From Prevotella intermedia ATCC 25611 = DSM 20706 (lineage in GTDB: Bacteria > Bacteroidota > Bacteroidia > Bacteroidales > Bacteroidaceae), in contig NZ_CP019300.1 of assembly GCF_001953955.1 (NCBI RefSeq), positions 372,001 to 436,000 of the forward strand: a stretch of DNA of 64,000 nucleotides, read 5' to 3'. Shown here piece by piece: positions 7,648-17,394 of the stretch. The notes beneath the pieces were generated by a model. It did not search any database and was not told the DNA's origin. It saw nothing but the letters and a program-made list of their open reading frames with translations. A program made the translations under genes and the position numbers. Numbering within the stretch: the stretch's first letter is position 1; every line of letters begins with the position of its first letter.

Positions 7648-10515
7648 ATGACAGAAAGCCAATATATAGACCTAAGACAGTTGACAAAAACCCTTATCAA
7701 CCTGTCTGTATCACAGGGTAAAGAACTTAAGCCTGACGATATAGACACCTATATCAATCAGGCTGTCATGCTATCCAAACTAGATTGTGAAGAAGCCACA
7801 AAGACACGTCTTTACATTGATATGGAATATGAATATAAGATTGTCCACAACAAAGGGCAAGCGATATTCAACGATTATGATGAAAAGCGTGAGTGGTACT
7901 CCTATTTGGAGATACAGGACAACTTCTTCTGGTCGAGATACAAGGATTATCTCATCAACCATTCTTCTATCAGCCGTATTAGCATCAACTTACTTGAAGA
8001 TGTGACATTGCCAGGCATTATGAATTGTCTCGGCAATCCCAATGATGCTCTGGACGTCCCCCGTCTCCGTCGTGGACTTATCATCGGTGATGTGCAATCA
8101 GGCAAGACAGCAACTTATACAGGTTTGGTTTGTAAGGCAGTTGATGCAGGTTATAAGGTGGTTATTCTGCTTACAGGCATCACAGAAAACCTACGTAGAC
8201 AGACGCAGGAGCGTATTGATGAGGGCATCGTAGGCATAACCATGAAGAAAGAAGGCAAAGTTGAGAAATACCCACGAGTCGGTGTGGGCTTAGACAACAA
8301 ACAAATCAGGGCTACATCTGTTACGTCAACGCTTAACGATTTCGTTGGCAACTGCAACAAAATTACAATGTCATTGGCCAGCAACTCCTTGGTACTGTTT
8401 GTCATAAAGAAAAACGTTTCGGTACTTCAGAGACTTTTCAATTGGCTCAGAGAACAAAATATCGATCCCGTAAAAGGATATGTGGATGTACCAATGCTTC
8501 TTATTGACGATGAAGCAGACAACGCATCTGTGAATACTCGCAAGGATGAGACCGACCCTACCCGCACTAACAAGCTCATCCGGCAAATTTGTAATCTCTT
8601 CATGAATTCCACATACGTAGGATTTACTGCCACACCATTTGCGAATGTGTTCATTGATCCTGACTCTGTAGACTCCATGCAACATGCGGACCTCTTTCCA
8701 GAGCACTTCATTTATGCATTAGAGGCTCCGTCCAACTATGTGGGGGCAGATAAGATATTTTATCCAGAAGGAGCCTATTACCGTAATCTGCGCTATATTA
8801 CGGATATCACAGAACCAGATTATGCCTCAGAGGAGTATAAAGACCTAGCTCAAAATAATCCAGAAGTGCTCAATTCTGGAGCATTCTACTATAAACACAA
8901 AAAAGAATGGGATGGTATTTTGCCAGACTCCCTGCGTGAAGCTATTCTGTGTTTTTGTCTATCAAATGTCGTCCGTGATTTACGAGGGCAAAGTAAAGAA
9001 CCCAGAAGTATGCTGGTAAACATGTCCCGTTTTATTCACGTTCAAAAAGTAATAACAGAGCAAATCGCTGAATGGTTTGAAGAATTATTCAACGATATTC
9101 GTATTAATTTTAACGACGATTCAAGAAAGAATCTCCACTTACCATTATATGTAGAATTGAACTCTATTTGGGAAAAGCATTTCAGTCAAGTCAATGACGT
9201 GACATTTGAACGTGTCTCACAGAAAGCATCTCTATTGACAGCATTGGAAAAGATAGAGGTTAAAATGGTAAACGGCTCTAAGCAAAGTGCATCGCTCAAT
9301 TACAAAGAGAATCCATCACTACGAGTGATTGCAGTGGGTGGTCTTGCTCTTTCACGCGGATTGACACTTGAAGGACTGATGGTGAGCTACTTCTATCGGA
9401 ATACTGCGACTTTTGATGTTCTGATGCAGATGGGACGTTGGTTTGGTTACAGACGAGGTTATGAAGACCTCTTCCAAATATGGACGAGCCACACAAGCGC
9501 CTTGTGGTATGCCGAAGTTGCAAAAGCTTCAACAGAACTGAAAAACGACATCCGTGAGATGTTTGACCAGCAACTAACCCCAAAGGATTTTGGTATTAAA
9601 GTTCGTGATAACTGTGATGAGTTGCAAATCACAGCTTCAAACAAAATGAGGACTGCTACCAGCAAAGATATGATGTATTCTTTCTATGGTAATATCTATG
9701 ATACGCCATACATCACTTCAAAGATAGAGCACAACAAGATAAACACGCAAAGGGTTCAAGAACTTGCTTCCTACCTTCTTGCACAAAGTTATCCACTCAG
9801 ATTTACTGATTACAGGAAATCCGGCAAGGATGTAAAAGACACTTCCGATGGTAGCTCCCGATACTTTGCTGATGTTCCTAAAGATGTTGTTATTAATTTT
9901 TTGCGCAGCATTAAATATTCAATGGCAAATCCTCGCTTTGATGCAAATAACATCATCAGTTTCTTGGAAGATGAGGATACGGAAGGTGTTGATTTGTGGG
10001 ATATTGTGTTTGAAAGTGGTAAATCAACAACACATTACGATGTGGAAGGGCTTCGGCAGGTAAAATGTATGGAGCGTTCTATCTGCAGCACCACGCGCAA
10101 CATCATACAAATTAGTACGCGTCGTCGTGTAATGACAGGAAGTATGGAGGGACGTTTTGCTCTGTCACAAGAAGATATTGAAAGAGCAGAAAATGCTCAG
10201 CGCAGTCAATGGGAAAAAGATGGCGAGAACAGTCAAGGTAGAGATATTCCTGTTAAGGCCTATTTCAGATTTCTTCCCAAGCGGAAGCCCATGCTGGTAA
10301 TTATGTTTATCAAACCTAAAGAGGCTGACAGCGAAGAAGAAGATATGTTATGTAAATACAGAGAAGCACTTGGCGAAGACTGTATCGTAGCTTTTGCGGT
10401 AGGTTGCCCGGGAGTTCGAGATGAGGGCAAAGCCATAAAATACCAAGTCAACAAGATATTCCAACAACTGAACATAGAGGGTGAAGAACCCGAAGAGGAG
10501 GATGACGATGAATAA
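7648..10515 (+). CDS. Z1-domain superfamily-II helicase-like protein
   Basis: 955 residues. The helicase core has Walker A GDVQSGKTA (147-155), a DEAD-like Walker B in IDDEADNAS (about 287-295), and the Z1-type region GGLALSRGLTLEGL (about 563) and MQMGRWFGYRRGY (about 592) with the arginines of motifs V/VI. The SGKT-DEAD-LSRG-QMGR series is typical of the Z1 family, which is found almost only in R-M-like defence clusters with GHKL ATPases. Role by inference: ATP-dependent translocation along or unwinding of invading DNA and coupling to the nuclease. The C-terminus is strongly acidic (EGEEPEEEDDDE). Its stop overlaps the start of the next gene. Confidence 0.9.
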   Translation: MTESQYIDLRQLTKTLINLSVSQGKELKPDDIDTYINQAVMLSKLDCEEATKTRLYIDMEYEYKIVHNKGQAIFNDYDEKREWYSYLEIQDNFFWSRYKDYLINHSSISRISINLLEDVTLPGIMNCLGNPNDALDVPRLRRGLIIGDVQSGKTATYTGLVCKAVDAGYKVVILLTGITENLRRQTQERIDEGIVGITMKKEGKVEKYPRVGVGLDNKQIRATSVTSTLNDFVGNCNKITMSLASNSLVLFVIKKNVSVLQRLFNWLREQNIDPVKGYVDVPMLLIDDEADNASVNTRKDETDPTRTNKLIRQICNLFMNSTYVGFTATPFANVFIDPDSVDSMQHADLFPEHFIYALEAPSNYVGADKIFYPEGAYYRNLRYITDITEPDYASEEYKDLAQNNPEVLNSGAFYYKHKKEWDGILPDSLREAILCFCLSNVVRDLRGQSKEPRSMLVNMSRFIHVQKVITEQIAEWFEELFNDIRINFNDDSRKNLHLPLYVELNSIWEKHFSQVNDVTFERVSQKASLLTALEKIEVKMVNGSKQSASLNYKENPSLRVIAVGGLALSRGLTLEGLMVSYFYRNTATFDVLMQMGRWFGYRRGYEDLFQIWTSHTSALWYAEVAKASTELKNDIREMFDQQLTPKDFGIKVRDNCDELQITASNKMRTATSKDMMYSFYGNIYDTPYITSKIEHNKINTQRVQELASYLLAQSYPLRFTDYRKSGKDVKDTSDGSSRYFADVPKDVVINFLRSIKYSMANPRFDANNIISFLEDEDTEGVDLWDIVFESGKSTTHYDVEGLRQVKCMERSICSTTRNIIQISTRRRVMTGSMEGRFALSQEDIERAENAQRSQWEKDGENSQGRDIPVKAYFRFLPKRKPMLVIMFIKPKEADSEEEDMLCKYREALGEDCIVAFAVGCPGVRDEGKAIKYQVNKIFQQLNIEGEEPEEEDDDE

Positions 10516-11428
10516 TAACGAAATTTATAAAATATTCAAGGAGGATTTCCCCAGTCGCCACTTTATAAGATTTGGTGATAACCGCCACCTGAGTCTATAC
10601 ATAGGACGTGATGACGACGCACGATATGCCTTTGATTTCAGAGGGAAATACAAACCTGTCAGAATCTCTAGTTCTGATGTGATTTTTGTCGAACAGTATA
10701 AAGAAGGAAACATGCTGACTCTGCGTTTCTCACTTGAAAACAATAACCTGCTAGAGTATTTCTGCACCTTCTGTCAAGATCTTTTGGATTCAGTTCGAGC
10801 GACGAACGATGATGAAACGGCATATCATACTCTGCGGTCACGTTACTATTCATGGAGGCAACTGTTCCGACCCGACAATGTCCACATGACGGAAACTGAG
10901 ATGATGGGCTTGATAGGCGAGCTTCTTTTTTTGAGAGACTACATGATACCTAATAGAGGAATTGACAGAGCTCTTGATAGCTGGATGGGGCCAGAGAAAA
11001 CGCATAAAGATTTTTCAGACCAACAAGACTGGTTTGAAGTGAAAAGCATCAGTTTCGGCAAAGAAAGTGTTCGCATTTCTTCCATTGAGCAACTTGACAG
11101 TGACATAGATGGCACATTGGTTGTTTTTGAACTGGAGAAAATGAGTCCATCTTTTGATGGTATTAGGATAAACGAACTTGTCAATAGTATTATAGCTTTG
11201 TTGGTGAATGCTCATCAGCGGGAAACCTTTATGGCAAAGCTACAACTATTTGGATTTGATTTCTCTAACGAAAATGACTATTTGGTATTTGCTTTGAAGA
11301 ATATGTACAAATACAAGGTCGACACCCAAAACTTCCCTCGTTTGCATCGATCTTTGCTGCCCAATGCTATTACACGTGCTCAATATGAGTTGCTTTTAAC
11401 AAAAATAGAACCATTTAAACTCAACTGA
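10508..11428 (+). CDS. PD-(D/E)XK motif protein (DUF4420-type), putative nuclease
   Basis: 306 residues from ATG 10508, chosen because GAGGAGG (10495-10501) sits six bases upstream; ATG 10502 directly abuts this site and a GTG at 10481 lies inside the Z1 gene. The sequence ...HKDFSDQQDWFEVKS, with EVK at about residues 177-179, matches the ExK half of a PD-(D/E)XK active site, with an upstream acidic residue. MIGLIGELLFLRDYMI-like helices before it (residues about 130-150) are usual in this family. It is therefore the most likely DNA-cutting subunit of the cluster. It overlaps the Z1 stop by eight bases and is separated from AIPR by one base. Confidence 0.82.
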   Translation: MNNNEIYKIFKEDFPSRHFIRFGDNRHLSLYIGRDDDARYAFDFRGKYKPVRISSSDVIFVEQYKEGNMLTLRFSLENNNLLEYFCTFCQDLLDSVRATNDDETAYHTLRSRYYSWRQLFRPDNVHMTETEMMGLIGELLFLRDYMIPNRGIDRALDSWMGPEKTHKDFSDQQDWFEVKSISFGKESVRISSIEQLDSDIDGTLVVFELEKMSPSFDGIRINELVNSIIALLVNAHQRETFMAKLQLFGFDFSNENDYLVFALKNMYKYKVDTQNFPRLHRSLLPNAITRAQYELLLTKIEPFKLN

Positions 11429-11429
11429 T

Positions 11430-13544
11430 ATGGAAATCGAAGAATATCGCAAACAGTTTATCGATGAGATAAGAAATGATGCTAGTCTGGAAGGTTCTGA
11501 TCCAGAAAGCTACTTCATCGAGCGTGTCCTTACAGATCTTGAAGATATTGGGGAACTAAGCGATCCTATTCCTATGTCGATTGAAATTAGGAATACAAGA
11601 AGGCAGATTCTAGCCTTTGATGGATATTCATATGATGAAGCAGATGGAGCTTTAGTTCTTATTGCTAGTGAATTTACTAATCAGCGCGATAGCGCTCCAA
11701 CTCTGACTAACACACGGATTGAGGAATTGCTATCGTATATGCAGAGATTCATAGAAGAAGCCATCAATGGAAACATTCGCAATTTCTGTGATGATTCCGA
11801 CCCAGCTGTAAACATTGCCAGCGAGTTTAAGAAAAAGATAGGCAAGGGAATGACGGCAACCGAAATCTTGCGTTTCAAGTTTATCATCATATCAAACTAT
11901 ACTCTGAGTAAACAGGTTAAGAACCTAAAACGTCCAGACTTCTTGGGAAGACCTGTGGAATTAAACGTTTGGACATTAGAGCGATTCTTCCAGACATTTG
12001 TCTCTAACTCCAGTGAAATTCTTGAGATTGAGACAAAAGACTATAACTGTGATGGTATTCCATGTTTGAAAGCTGATTTGGGTAATCTTAGTAATTATGA
12101 TGCATACCTAGGAATTATTCCTGGAGAATTCCTTGCTAAAATATATTATGACTACGGAAGCAGATTACTTCAAGGCAATGTTCGTGCTTTCCTGAGTTTT
12201 AGAGGTAATGTTAATAAGGGCATACGAAGTACCATTATGAAGCACCCCGAGAACTTCTTTACCTACAACAATGGTATAGCTATTGTTGCCCGTTCAGTAA
12301 GGTTTTCTGTAGATGGTTCTAAAATAACTTATTTCAAGGATTTGCAAATAATCAACGGAGGACAAACTACTGCAGCCTTGGCGAGTGCTATCATCAAAAA
12401 TGAAGCACCGAAGGGCATGAATAATTTGTTCGTACCTATGAAGTTGACAGTGCTGAATGTTGAAGATGACATGTCAGAAGAACAGGTGCAGAATTACAAC
12501 GAACTGACCAAGACCATTTCAGAATGTGCTAACAGTCAAAATGCAGTTAAACCTGCCGACTTTTTCTCTAACCATCCTTTCCACGTAAAGATGGAGCAAT
12601 TATCACGCAAGCTTATGGCTCCACCAATAGGTGGCAATCCTTATCAAACAGTCTGGTTCTATGAGCGTTCTCGTGGTAAGTGGGAGCAGGAACAGATGAA
12701 GCTGACTGCGCATCAAAGAGACCTATTTAAGCAGAAGAATCCCAAAGACCAGATGATAACAAAAGAGAAACTGGCGAAATGTTACAATGCTATTCTCATG
12801 CATCCTGACCAAGTTTGTAAGAGTTCTGCTGACAACTTCAAAATCTTTGCTCCTTTTATTGATGGCATATACGAAAACGACCGAGACAGCATCAACGATG
12901 AATTTTTCAAGAAATGCGTATGTTCGATCATCATTTTCGACAAGCTTGACAAACTCATTAGCAAAGAAGAGTGGTATCCTAAAGGCGGTAACAAAGCGCA
13001 GATTACGCCATATACTATTTCCAAACTGATGACTCTTCTGCCCAAAGATTCTGATATTGATTGGGCGAGTATTTGGAATAAGCAAACTCTATATCCAGCT
13101 TTAGCAACCGAACTTCTTCGTCTGGCATACTTTACACACTGCTATTTAGAAAAGAAAGCAGATGGTGGACTTGTGCGTAGCTTATCTCGCCTTGTTGGAA
13201 CATGGAATGATTTCAAAGCTGTAGAGTTTACGCTATCAGATGCCTTCGTCAGCTCGTTAATTTCGAAAGAAGAAATAAAGGCAACGGAACAGGCAGCCAA
13301 ACGAGCTCACAAATTTAACTCCAAGATTGACGCCTCTGTTGAGATATTCAAGCTTGGTGCCCCATATTGGATTGGAGTCTATAATGCATTAACAAAAGAA
13401 GAACTTCTTTCTTACGGTGATTGTGATTTCATTAGGAGTATAGCATCTTATATTGGTAGAGGCTCTCTGCCAAGTCTTGCTCAATGTCGCAGACTCTTGA
13501 AAATAGTTGAGAAGGCAGAAGAAAAGGGATATATTATGCCATAG
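11430..13544 (+). CDS. AIPR-family protein (abortive infection/phage resistance)
   Basis: 704 residues. The AIPR signature is visible as FFTYNNGIAIVARSV (near residue 278) and LQIINGGQTTAALASA (near 306), with a following segment SECANSQNAVKPADFFSNH. The family is named for phage-resistance proteins and recurs at the ends of R-M-like clusters with Z1 and PD-(D/E)XK genes; its biochemical activity is not known to me. It is the last gene of the tightly packed run that starts with the methyltransferase. A 96-base interval follows that contains a short open frame (ending NKATDNTL at TAA 13633-13635), perhaps a remnant of a lost gene. Confidence 0.88.
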   Translation: MEIEEYRKQFIDEIRNDASLEGSDPESYFIERVLTDLEDIGELSDPIPMSIEIRNTRRQILAFDGYSYDEADGALVLIASEFTNQRDSAPTLTNTRIEELLSYMQRFIEEAINGNIRNFCDDSDPAVNIASEFKKKIGKGMTATEILRFKFIIISNYTLSKQVKNLKRPDFLGRPVELNVWTLERFFQTFVSNSSEILEIETKDYNCDGIPCLKADLGNLSNYDAYLGIIPGEFLAKIYYDYGSRLLQGNVRAFLSFRGNVNKGIRSTIMKHPENFFTYNNGIAIVARSVRFSVDGSKITYFKDLQIINGGQTTAALASAIIKNEAPKGMNNLFVPMKLTVLNVEDDMSEEQVQNYNELTKTISECANSQNAVKPADFFSNHPFHVKMEQLSRKLMAPPIGGNPYQTVWFYERSRGKWEQEQMKLTAHQRDLFKQKNPKDQMITKEKLAKCYNAILMHPDQVCKSSADNFKIFAPFIDGIYENDRDSINDEFFKKCVCSIIIFDKLDKLISKEEWYPKGGNKAQITPYTISKLMTLLPKDSDIDWASIWNKQTLYPALATELLRLAYFTHCYLEKKADGGLVRSLSRLVGTWNDFKAVEFTLSDAFVSSLISKEEIKATEQAAKRAHKFNSKIDASVEIFKLGAPYWIGVYNALTKEELLSYGDCDFIRSIASYIGRGSLPSLAQCRRLLKIVEKAEEKGYIMP

Positions 13545-13640
13545 AGATACAATATTACAGAATGAAGAGCCTATGATGGCATCAGAGGACATTCCTGAAG
13601 GATATGGAAATAAAGCAACAGATAATACGTTATAAAAGAT

Positions 13641-15031
13641 ATGGCACTTACAATAGAGGAATTAAAAACGCTGATACAGAGTGACGAACATCGTCAGCTG
13701 GAACTGAAGAAGACAACAGGTGAGCTGAAGGATGGCATGCATACGGCTTGCGCCTTCTTGAATACCGAAGGTGGCTGGCTCCTCTTTGGCGTTGCTCCAA
13801 CATCATTGAAGATTCTGGGGCAGCAAGTCACAGACAATACTCAAAGGGAGATTGCACAGGCACTGAGTTACATGGAACCGCAGGTTGATGTACGGGTAGA
13901 GTATATTGACGTTCCCGAAAGACCAGGTCATAAGGTGATTGCCATGCACTTTGAAGGATGGGCATGGGGTATGGTGCCTTATACTTATCACGGTTGTCCT
14001 TACTATAAAGTGGAGAGTACAACGAAAGAGATGCCGCGTGACATGTATGAAGAGCGGTTACGCAGGAGTAAACCTGATTTGTTTGCTTGGGAACGGCAAC
14101 CATCGGAATTTACTGACATCAGTTCTCTGGATGAGAAACTGATACGTGGCGTTGTACGTCTTGGTGTTGAGAGGGGAAGGTTGTCTGATCTGGCTCTAAC
14201 CGAACCCGTAGAGGATGTATTGGGAAAATGGAAGTTGACTATAGGCAACAAGCCTCTGAATGCAGCTACAGCACTCTTCACAAGAGATACAGGAATGTAC
14301 ACGCAGTTCACCATGCGCCTAGCCCGTTTTCGGGGAACAGACAAGAATGAGTTTATAGATAATCAGCGAGTGGAGGGCAATATCTTCGTATTACTCAATG
14401 AGGCTATGAATTTTTCCGCAAACACTTGAATATGCATGGGAAGATTGTCGGACTAGTTCGTGATGAATATCTGGAAGTTCCAGCAGAAGCTCTGCGTGAA
14501 GTGGTTCTGAATGCACTTTGCCACCGTCAGTACGAACGATATAATCTGACTATAGGCATCGCCATCTACGATGACCGCATTGAGATTGAGAATCCTGGCA
14601 TTTTGCCGCCTCAGATTACACCAGAGAATATCCTTCAGCCTCATATCTCTTATCCATACAATCCGCTTATAGCTAATGTGCTGTATAGTACAACCTATAT
14701 TGAGAACTGGGGAGCGGGTGTGAAACGCATCATGGAGGCTTGCCAAAAGAGGGGCATTCCATCACCTACATGGACTATCAATGGCGGTTTTGTTGTGGTG
14801 ACATTCATGAGACCAGCAAAGGGCATTACTCAAGATGGCACTCAAGAAGACAATCTTGATAAATGGATTGAAAATCAAATTAGACAGAATCCTCAAATTA
14901 CAACAGAGGAACTGGCTAAAATGAGTAAAAAAGGTCTGAGAACTGTCAAGCGCCATATAGCTAAAATGCCTCACATTCGTTATGTAGGTAGTGGTTATAG
15001 TGGTCATTGGGAGGTACTTGACAAAGAATAG
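13641..15031 (+). pseudogene. AlbA_2/Schlafen-type ATP-binding regulator, frameshifted
   Basis: Two overlapping frames make one protein. The first (13641-14429) has the AlbA_2 domain: RQLELKKTTGELKDG and AFLNTEGGWLLFGVA near the N-terminus and CPYYKVESTTKEMPRDMYE. The second frame (open to 15031) has the HATPase_c_4-like part, EALREVVLNALCHRQY and DDRIEIENPGILPP, and a C-terminal winged helix (TTEELAKMSKKGLRTVKRHI). The break is at the T5 run 14411-14415: one extra T would restore ...AMNFFRKHLNMHGK. As written it would yield a truncated protein without the ATPase half. Intact homologues of about 460 residues are common accessory genes of uncertain role, often annotated as putative transcriptional regulators. 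Confidence 0.8.
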
Positions 15032-15094
15032 AATCTTCGTTGCGGTGTGGACAGAGATTCTAACGACATAGGCCTGTTGTCATCAACGATCGAC

Positions 15095-15136
15095 CAAATC
15101 AAAGAGCAGTTCCGTCTGAAGCTGCTCTTTGATTTG
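15095..15136. terminator. Bidirectional hairpin between convergent genes
   Basis: A perfect 15-bp stem (CAAATCAAAGAGCAG at 15095-15109 and its complement at 15122-15136) with a 12-base loop lies between the frameshifted AlbA_2 gene and the minus-strand mobilization block, two bases before the latter's last stop. It can serve both directions. Long T tracts are lacking. Confidence 0.7.
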
Positions 15137-15137
15137 C

Positions 15138-15731
15138 TTATTGACCATAATACCGTGCTATTAGCATGGCTATGCCCCCTGCCATTACAGAGACTCCGAT
15201 GGTAAAGAAGAACCAGAAAAACCATTGAGCATAGTGACCGAGGTAACAGCCATCAAACTCTTTATATCGGTCACGTACTTTCCTGCGTTCTTGAACAAAC
15301 ATGGCATTGACCTCACGGATATGTTCTTGCATCTTGACAAGCATCCATTTGTGTTCCTTGTCGAACGTGTCTTGAATATTCTGCCAATCAGCATCAGACA
15401 CATTCACTGACACCCTCAACTTTGTGGGCGCATCTTCCATGACTTGCTCGATATGCTCGTGGATGATGTCAACCCTGCCACTGATGGTATTAACGACATT
15501 ACCTAGTTTCTCCTCGGCTCGCTGATACTGCCGGATTACCGATTCACATTGAAGCGTAGCATTCACACAAGTATTGGTAGCTTTATTGATGTTGTCACTT
15601 AGTTCCTTCAGTTCAGGCACACGACTGATGATGTCTTGTTCGGCATCCTTCTCTTGAATTTCCTCCTGAACTTCGTTGAACATTACATCGAAGTCAAGCT
15701 TGTTCTCATTGTTTTTACTTTTTCTTATCAT
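15138..15731 (-). CDS. Coiled-coil membrane protein of the mobilization module
   Basis: 197 residues, no named family recognised. It begins with a charged region (KLDFDVMFNEVQEEIQEKDA), continues as a long coiled coil with heptad-like spacing (residues about 40-150), and ends with one or two membrane segments (QWFFWFFFTIGVSVMAGGIA, about 168-192) and a short tail. Similar coiled-coil membrane proteins sit next to relaxases in Bacteroides mobilizable elements. It lies 17 bases after the relaxase stop and is probably co-transcribed. Its role (anchoring the relaxosome at the membrane?) is a guess. Confidence 0.7.
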   Translation of the reverse strand: MIRKSKNNENKLDFDVMFNEVQEEIQEKDAEQDIISRVPELKELSDNINKATNTCVNATLQCESVIRQYQRAEEKLGNVVNTISGRVDIIHEHIEQVMEDAPTKLRVSVNVSDADWQNIQDTFDKEHKWMLVKMQEHIREVNAMFVQERRKVRDRYKEFDGCYLGHYAQWFFWFFFTIGVSVMAGGIAMLIARYYGQ

Positions 15732-15748
15732 AGATATATGTGATTGTT

Positions 15749-17002
15749 TTAACGGTGGAAACCGCGTTTAACTGACTTTGGCTTGCACATGGAATGAGCC
15801 ATCTGAAGGCATCGGCGAGCATACTGACGCTCATCCTCATCATCCTTTTTGCCCCAACCTGATTCGAGTGCCGAGCCGCCACCACCTCCGCAAGATTCGG
15901 ACATGGATGTTGCGGCATCAATGTAGTCAACGAAAAGAAGCATGGCGGTATGAGCAACGTTCTCGACAATGGCGGTATCATTGCCATCAGGAACCTGGGC
16001 CTCATTGAGGAAAATATCCTTGACCGAATTGGGAATCTCAACAGCCTTGCTGCCAATAGGTGTATCGATGTTGAATATAGTGAAGGATGGCACAGGCTTT
16101 GCCTGGACTCTTGGCTGCACCTTGGGCTGAGTAGATATCATTGTTTGAGCAGTCGGACGAACAGAACGGCTGCTTGGGGTAACAGTCGGTGTAGATGGTT
16201 TCACCTTAACTTGAGCAGGCTTCGGATGGAACTTCTTCCATGTGGCTTCAAGCTGTGATACCATGAACTTTCGACCGATTTCAGAAGCCTTGAATACTGA
16301 AGCATTCTTGCTAATGGTGTAGCCAACAAGTTGCTTACTCTTGTCATAACGAGGTGTCACATCATAGCCCTTCATGCGAAGCATCTTGAAGTAGAAGTCT
16401 ATGTCAAACTCCTGCATCTTCTGAAGGGTATATTCGCAAAAGTCAGCAATCTCTTCCTTCCGCATATCACGAATCTCCAGAGGTTGCTGCCAGCCATGCC
16501 TCATGTTGATGATTTCCGCAGCCATCATTGCCCTCTTGTGAATATCGTGAACATCGTTGGTATTGCCATCAAGGTCAACACGGCAACAGTCCAGATGCAG
16601 GTGCAGCGTCCCAGACTTCGAGTCGGAATGCAAGCCAGACACATTCATTGAATTGCGGAAATTGGTCTTCACTTCCTTCTTCATGCCCTTGGGGAGGAGT
16701 CCGACGGAATCCAAAGTTTCCAAAGCTTCATCGCTAAGGCTCGCCCAGTCATTCATGGTGAAGTTCTCTGCCTCTTCCTTTGAGGGGGATATTACAAACG
16801 TGGTCATGAAACGTTCCAACTTTCGCCCGACAGTCCTGTCCTGCTGATGCAACTGGCAATGATGCTTCATCATGTACCAAATGGCGGTCGGGGCGATACC
16901 TTCAGGCATGTGGTTCACCTTGACCACTTTTGCCTTATCTTTCTCCAATGCGTACCTTACGGCATTGCCGCCGTATGGCACGACTCTTGCAAGCATAATC
17001 AT
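15749..17002 (-). CDS. Relaxase/mobilization nuclease (MobB/MOBP-type)
   Basis: 417 residues. The relaxase fold is shown by GTLHLHLDCCRVD (near residue 140), the metal-binding histidine cluster, and by the N-terminal MLARVVPYGGNAVRYALEK, where an early aromatic residue would be the nicking Tyr. After residue 280 the sequence becomes a Pro/Ser/Thr-rich linker (VKVKPSTPTVTPSSRSV...) and ends with a Gly run (SCGGGGGSALESGWGKK). The enzyme would nick oriT and lead the strand into a recipient, using a conjugation apparatus supplied elsewhere. It is preceded 20 bases upstream by a MobC-like protein. Two close ATG codons (17002, 16996) could start it. Confidence 0.88.
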   Translation of the reverse strand: MIMLARVVPYGGNAVRYALEKDKAKVVKVNHMPEGIAPTAIWYMMKHHCQLHQQDRTVGRKLERFMTTFVISPSKEEAENFTMNDWASLSDEALETLDSVGLLPKGMKKEVKTNFRNSMNVSGLHSDSKSGTLHLHLDCCRVDLDGNTNDVHDIHKRAMMAAEIINMRHGWQQPLEIRDMRKEEIADFCEYTLQKMQEFDIDFYFKMLRMKGYDVTPRYDKSKQLVGYTISKNASVFKASEIGRKFMVSQLEATWKKFHPKPAQVKVKPSTPTVTPSSRSVRPTAQTMISTQPKVQPRVQAKPVPSFTIFNIDTPIGSKAVEIPNSVKDIFLNEAQVPDGNDTAIVENVAHTAMLLFVDYIDAATSMSESCGGGGGSALESGWGKKDDEDERQYARRCLQMAHSMCKPKSVKRGFHR

Positions 17003-17022
17003 GATACGTTCCTTTCTTTGGT

Positions 17023-17394
17023 CTATAGAGATGATGAGATATTCTCTTCGATGCTATACCAATGTTGGATGAGTTCTGCAACAGACTTAATCCACCATGT
17101 CATGAACTTCTCCGTCTTGAATAGTTTCAACTTTTCCTCATCCGTCATCTTGGAAAGGACGTTGGCTATTTTTATCAGGTCAGTTCTCGCATAGACAAGG
17201 GAATTAAGGGCATCGACCTCTTCCTTGGAGAGCCGCTGTCGTGGATGATGCTTCAATCCTGTTTCGGTCAGATAGCGATTCAGGCTTATGCCACATTCCT
17301 TGGCAAGTGTTTTGAGTTGCAACCAGACTTCATCAGTACACCTGAAAGCGTGTACCTTGGTTGGCGGTTTCTTGGTAATATGTTTCTTCTTCAT
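17023..17394 (-). CDS. MobC-like plasmid mobilization relaxosome protein
   Basis: 123 residues from the ATG at 17394 (MKKKHITKKPP...); the longer frame from 17448 adds a hydrophobic stretch unlike the family. It has a lysine-rich start, then TDEVWLQLKTLAKECGISLNRYLTETGL, a ribbon-helix-helix-like segment as found in MobC accessory proteins. LSKEEVDALNSLVYARTDLIKIANVL matches the second conserved block. These proteins bind near oriT and help the relaxase open the DNA. The start codon faces a 260-base gap that is the best place for oriT. Confidence 0.8.
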   Translation of the reverse strand: MKKKHITKKPPTKVHAFRCTDEVWLQLKTLAKECGISLNRYLTETGLKHHPRQRLSKEEVDALNSLVYARTDLIKIANVLSKMTDEEKLKLFKTEKFMTWWIKSVAELIQHWYSIEENISSSL

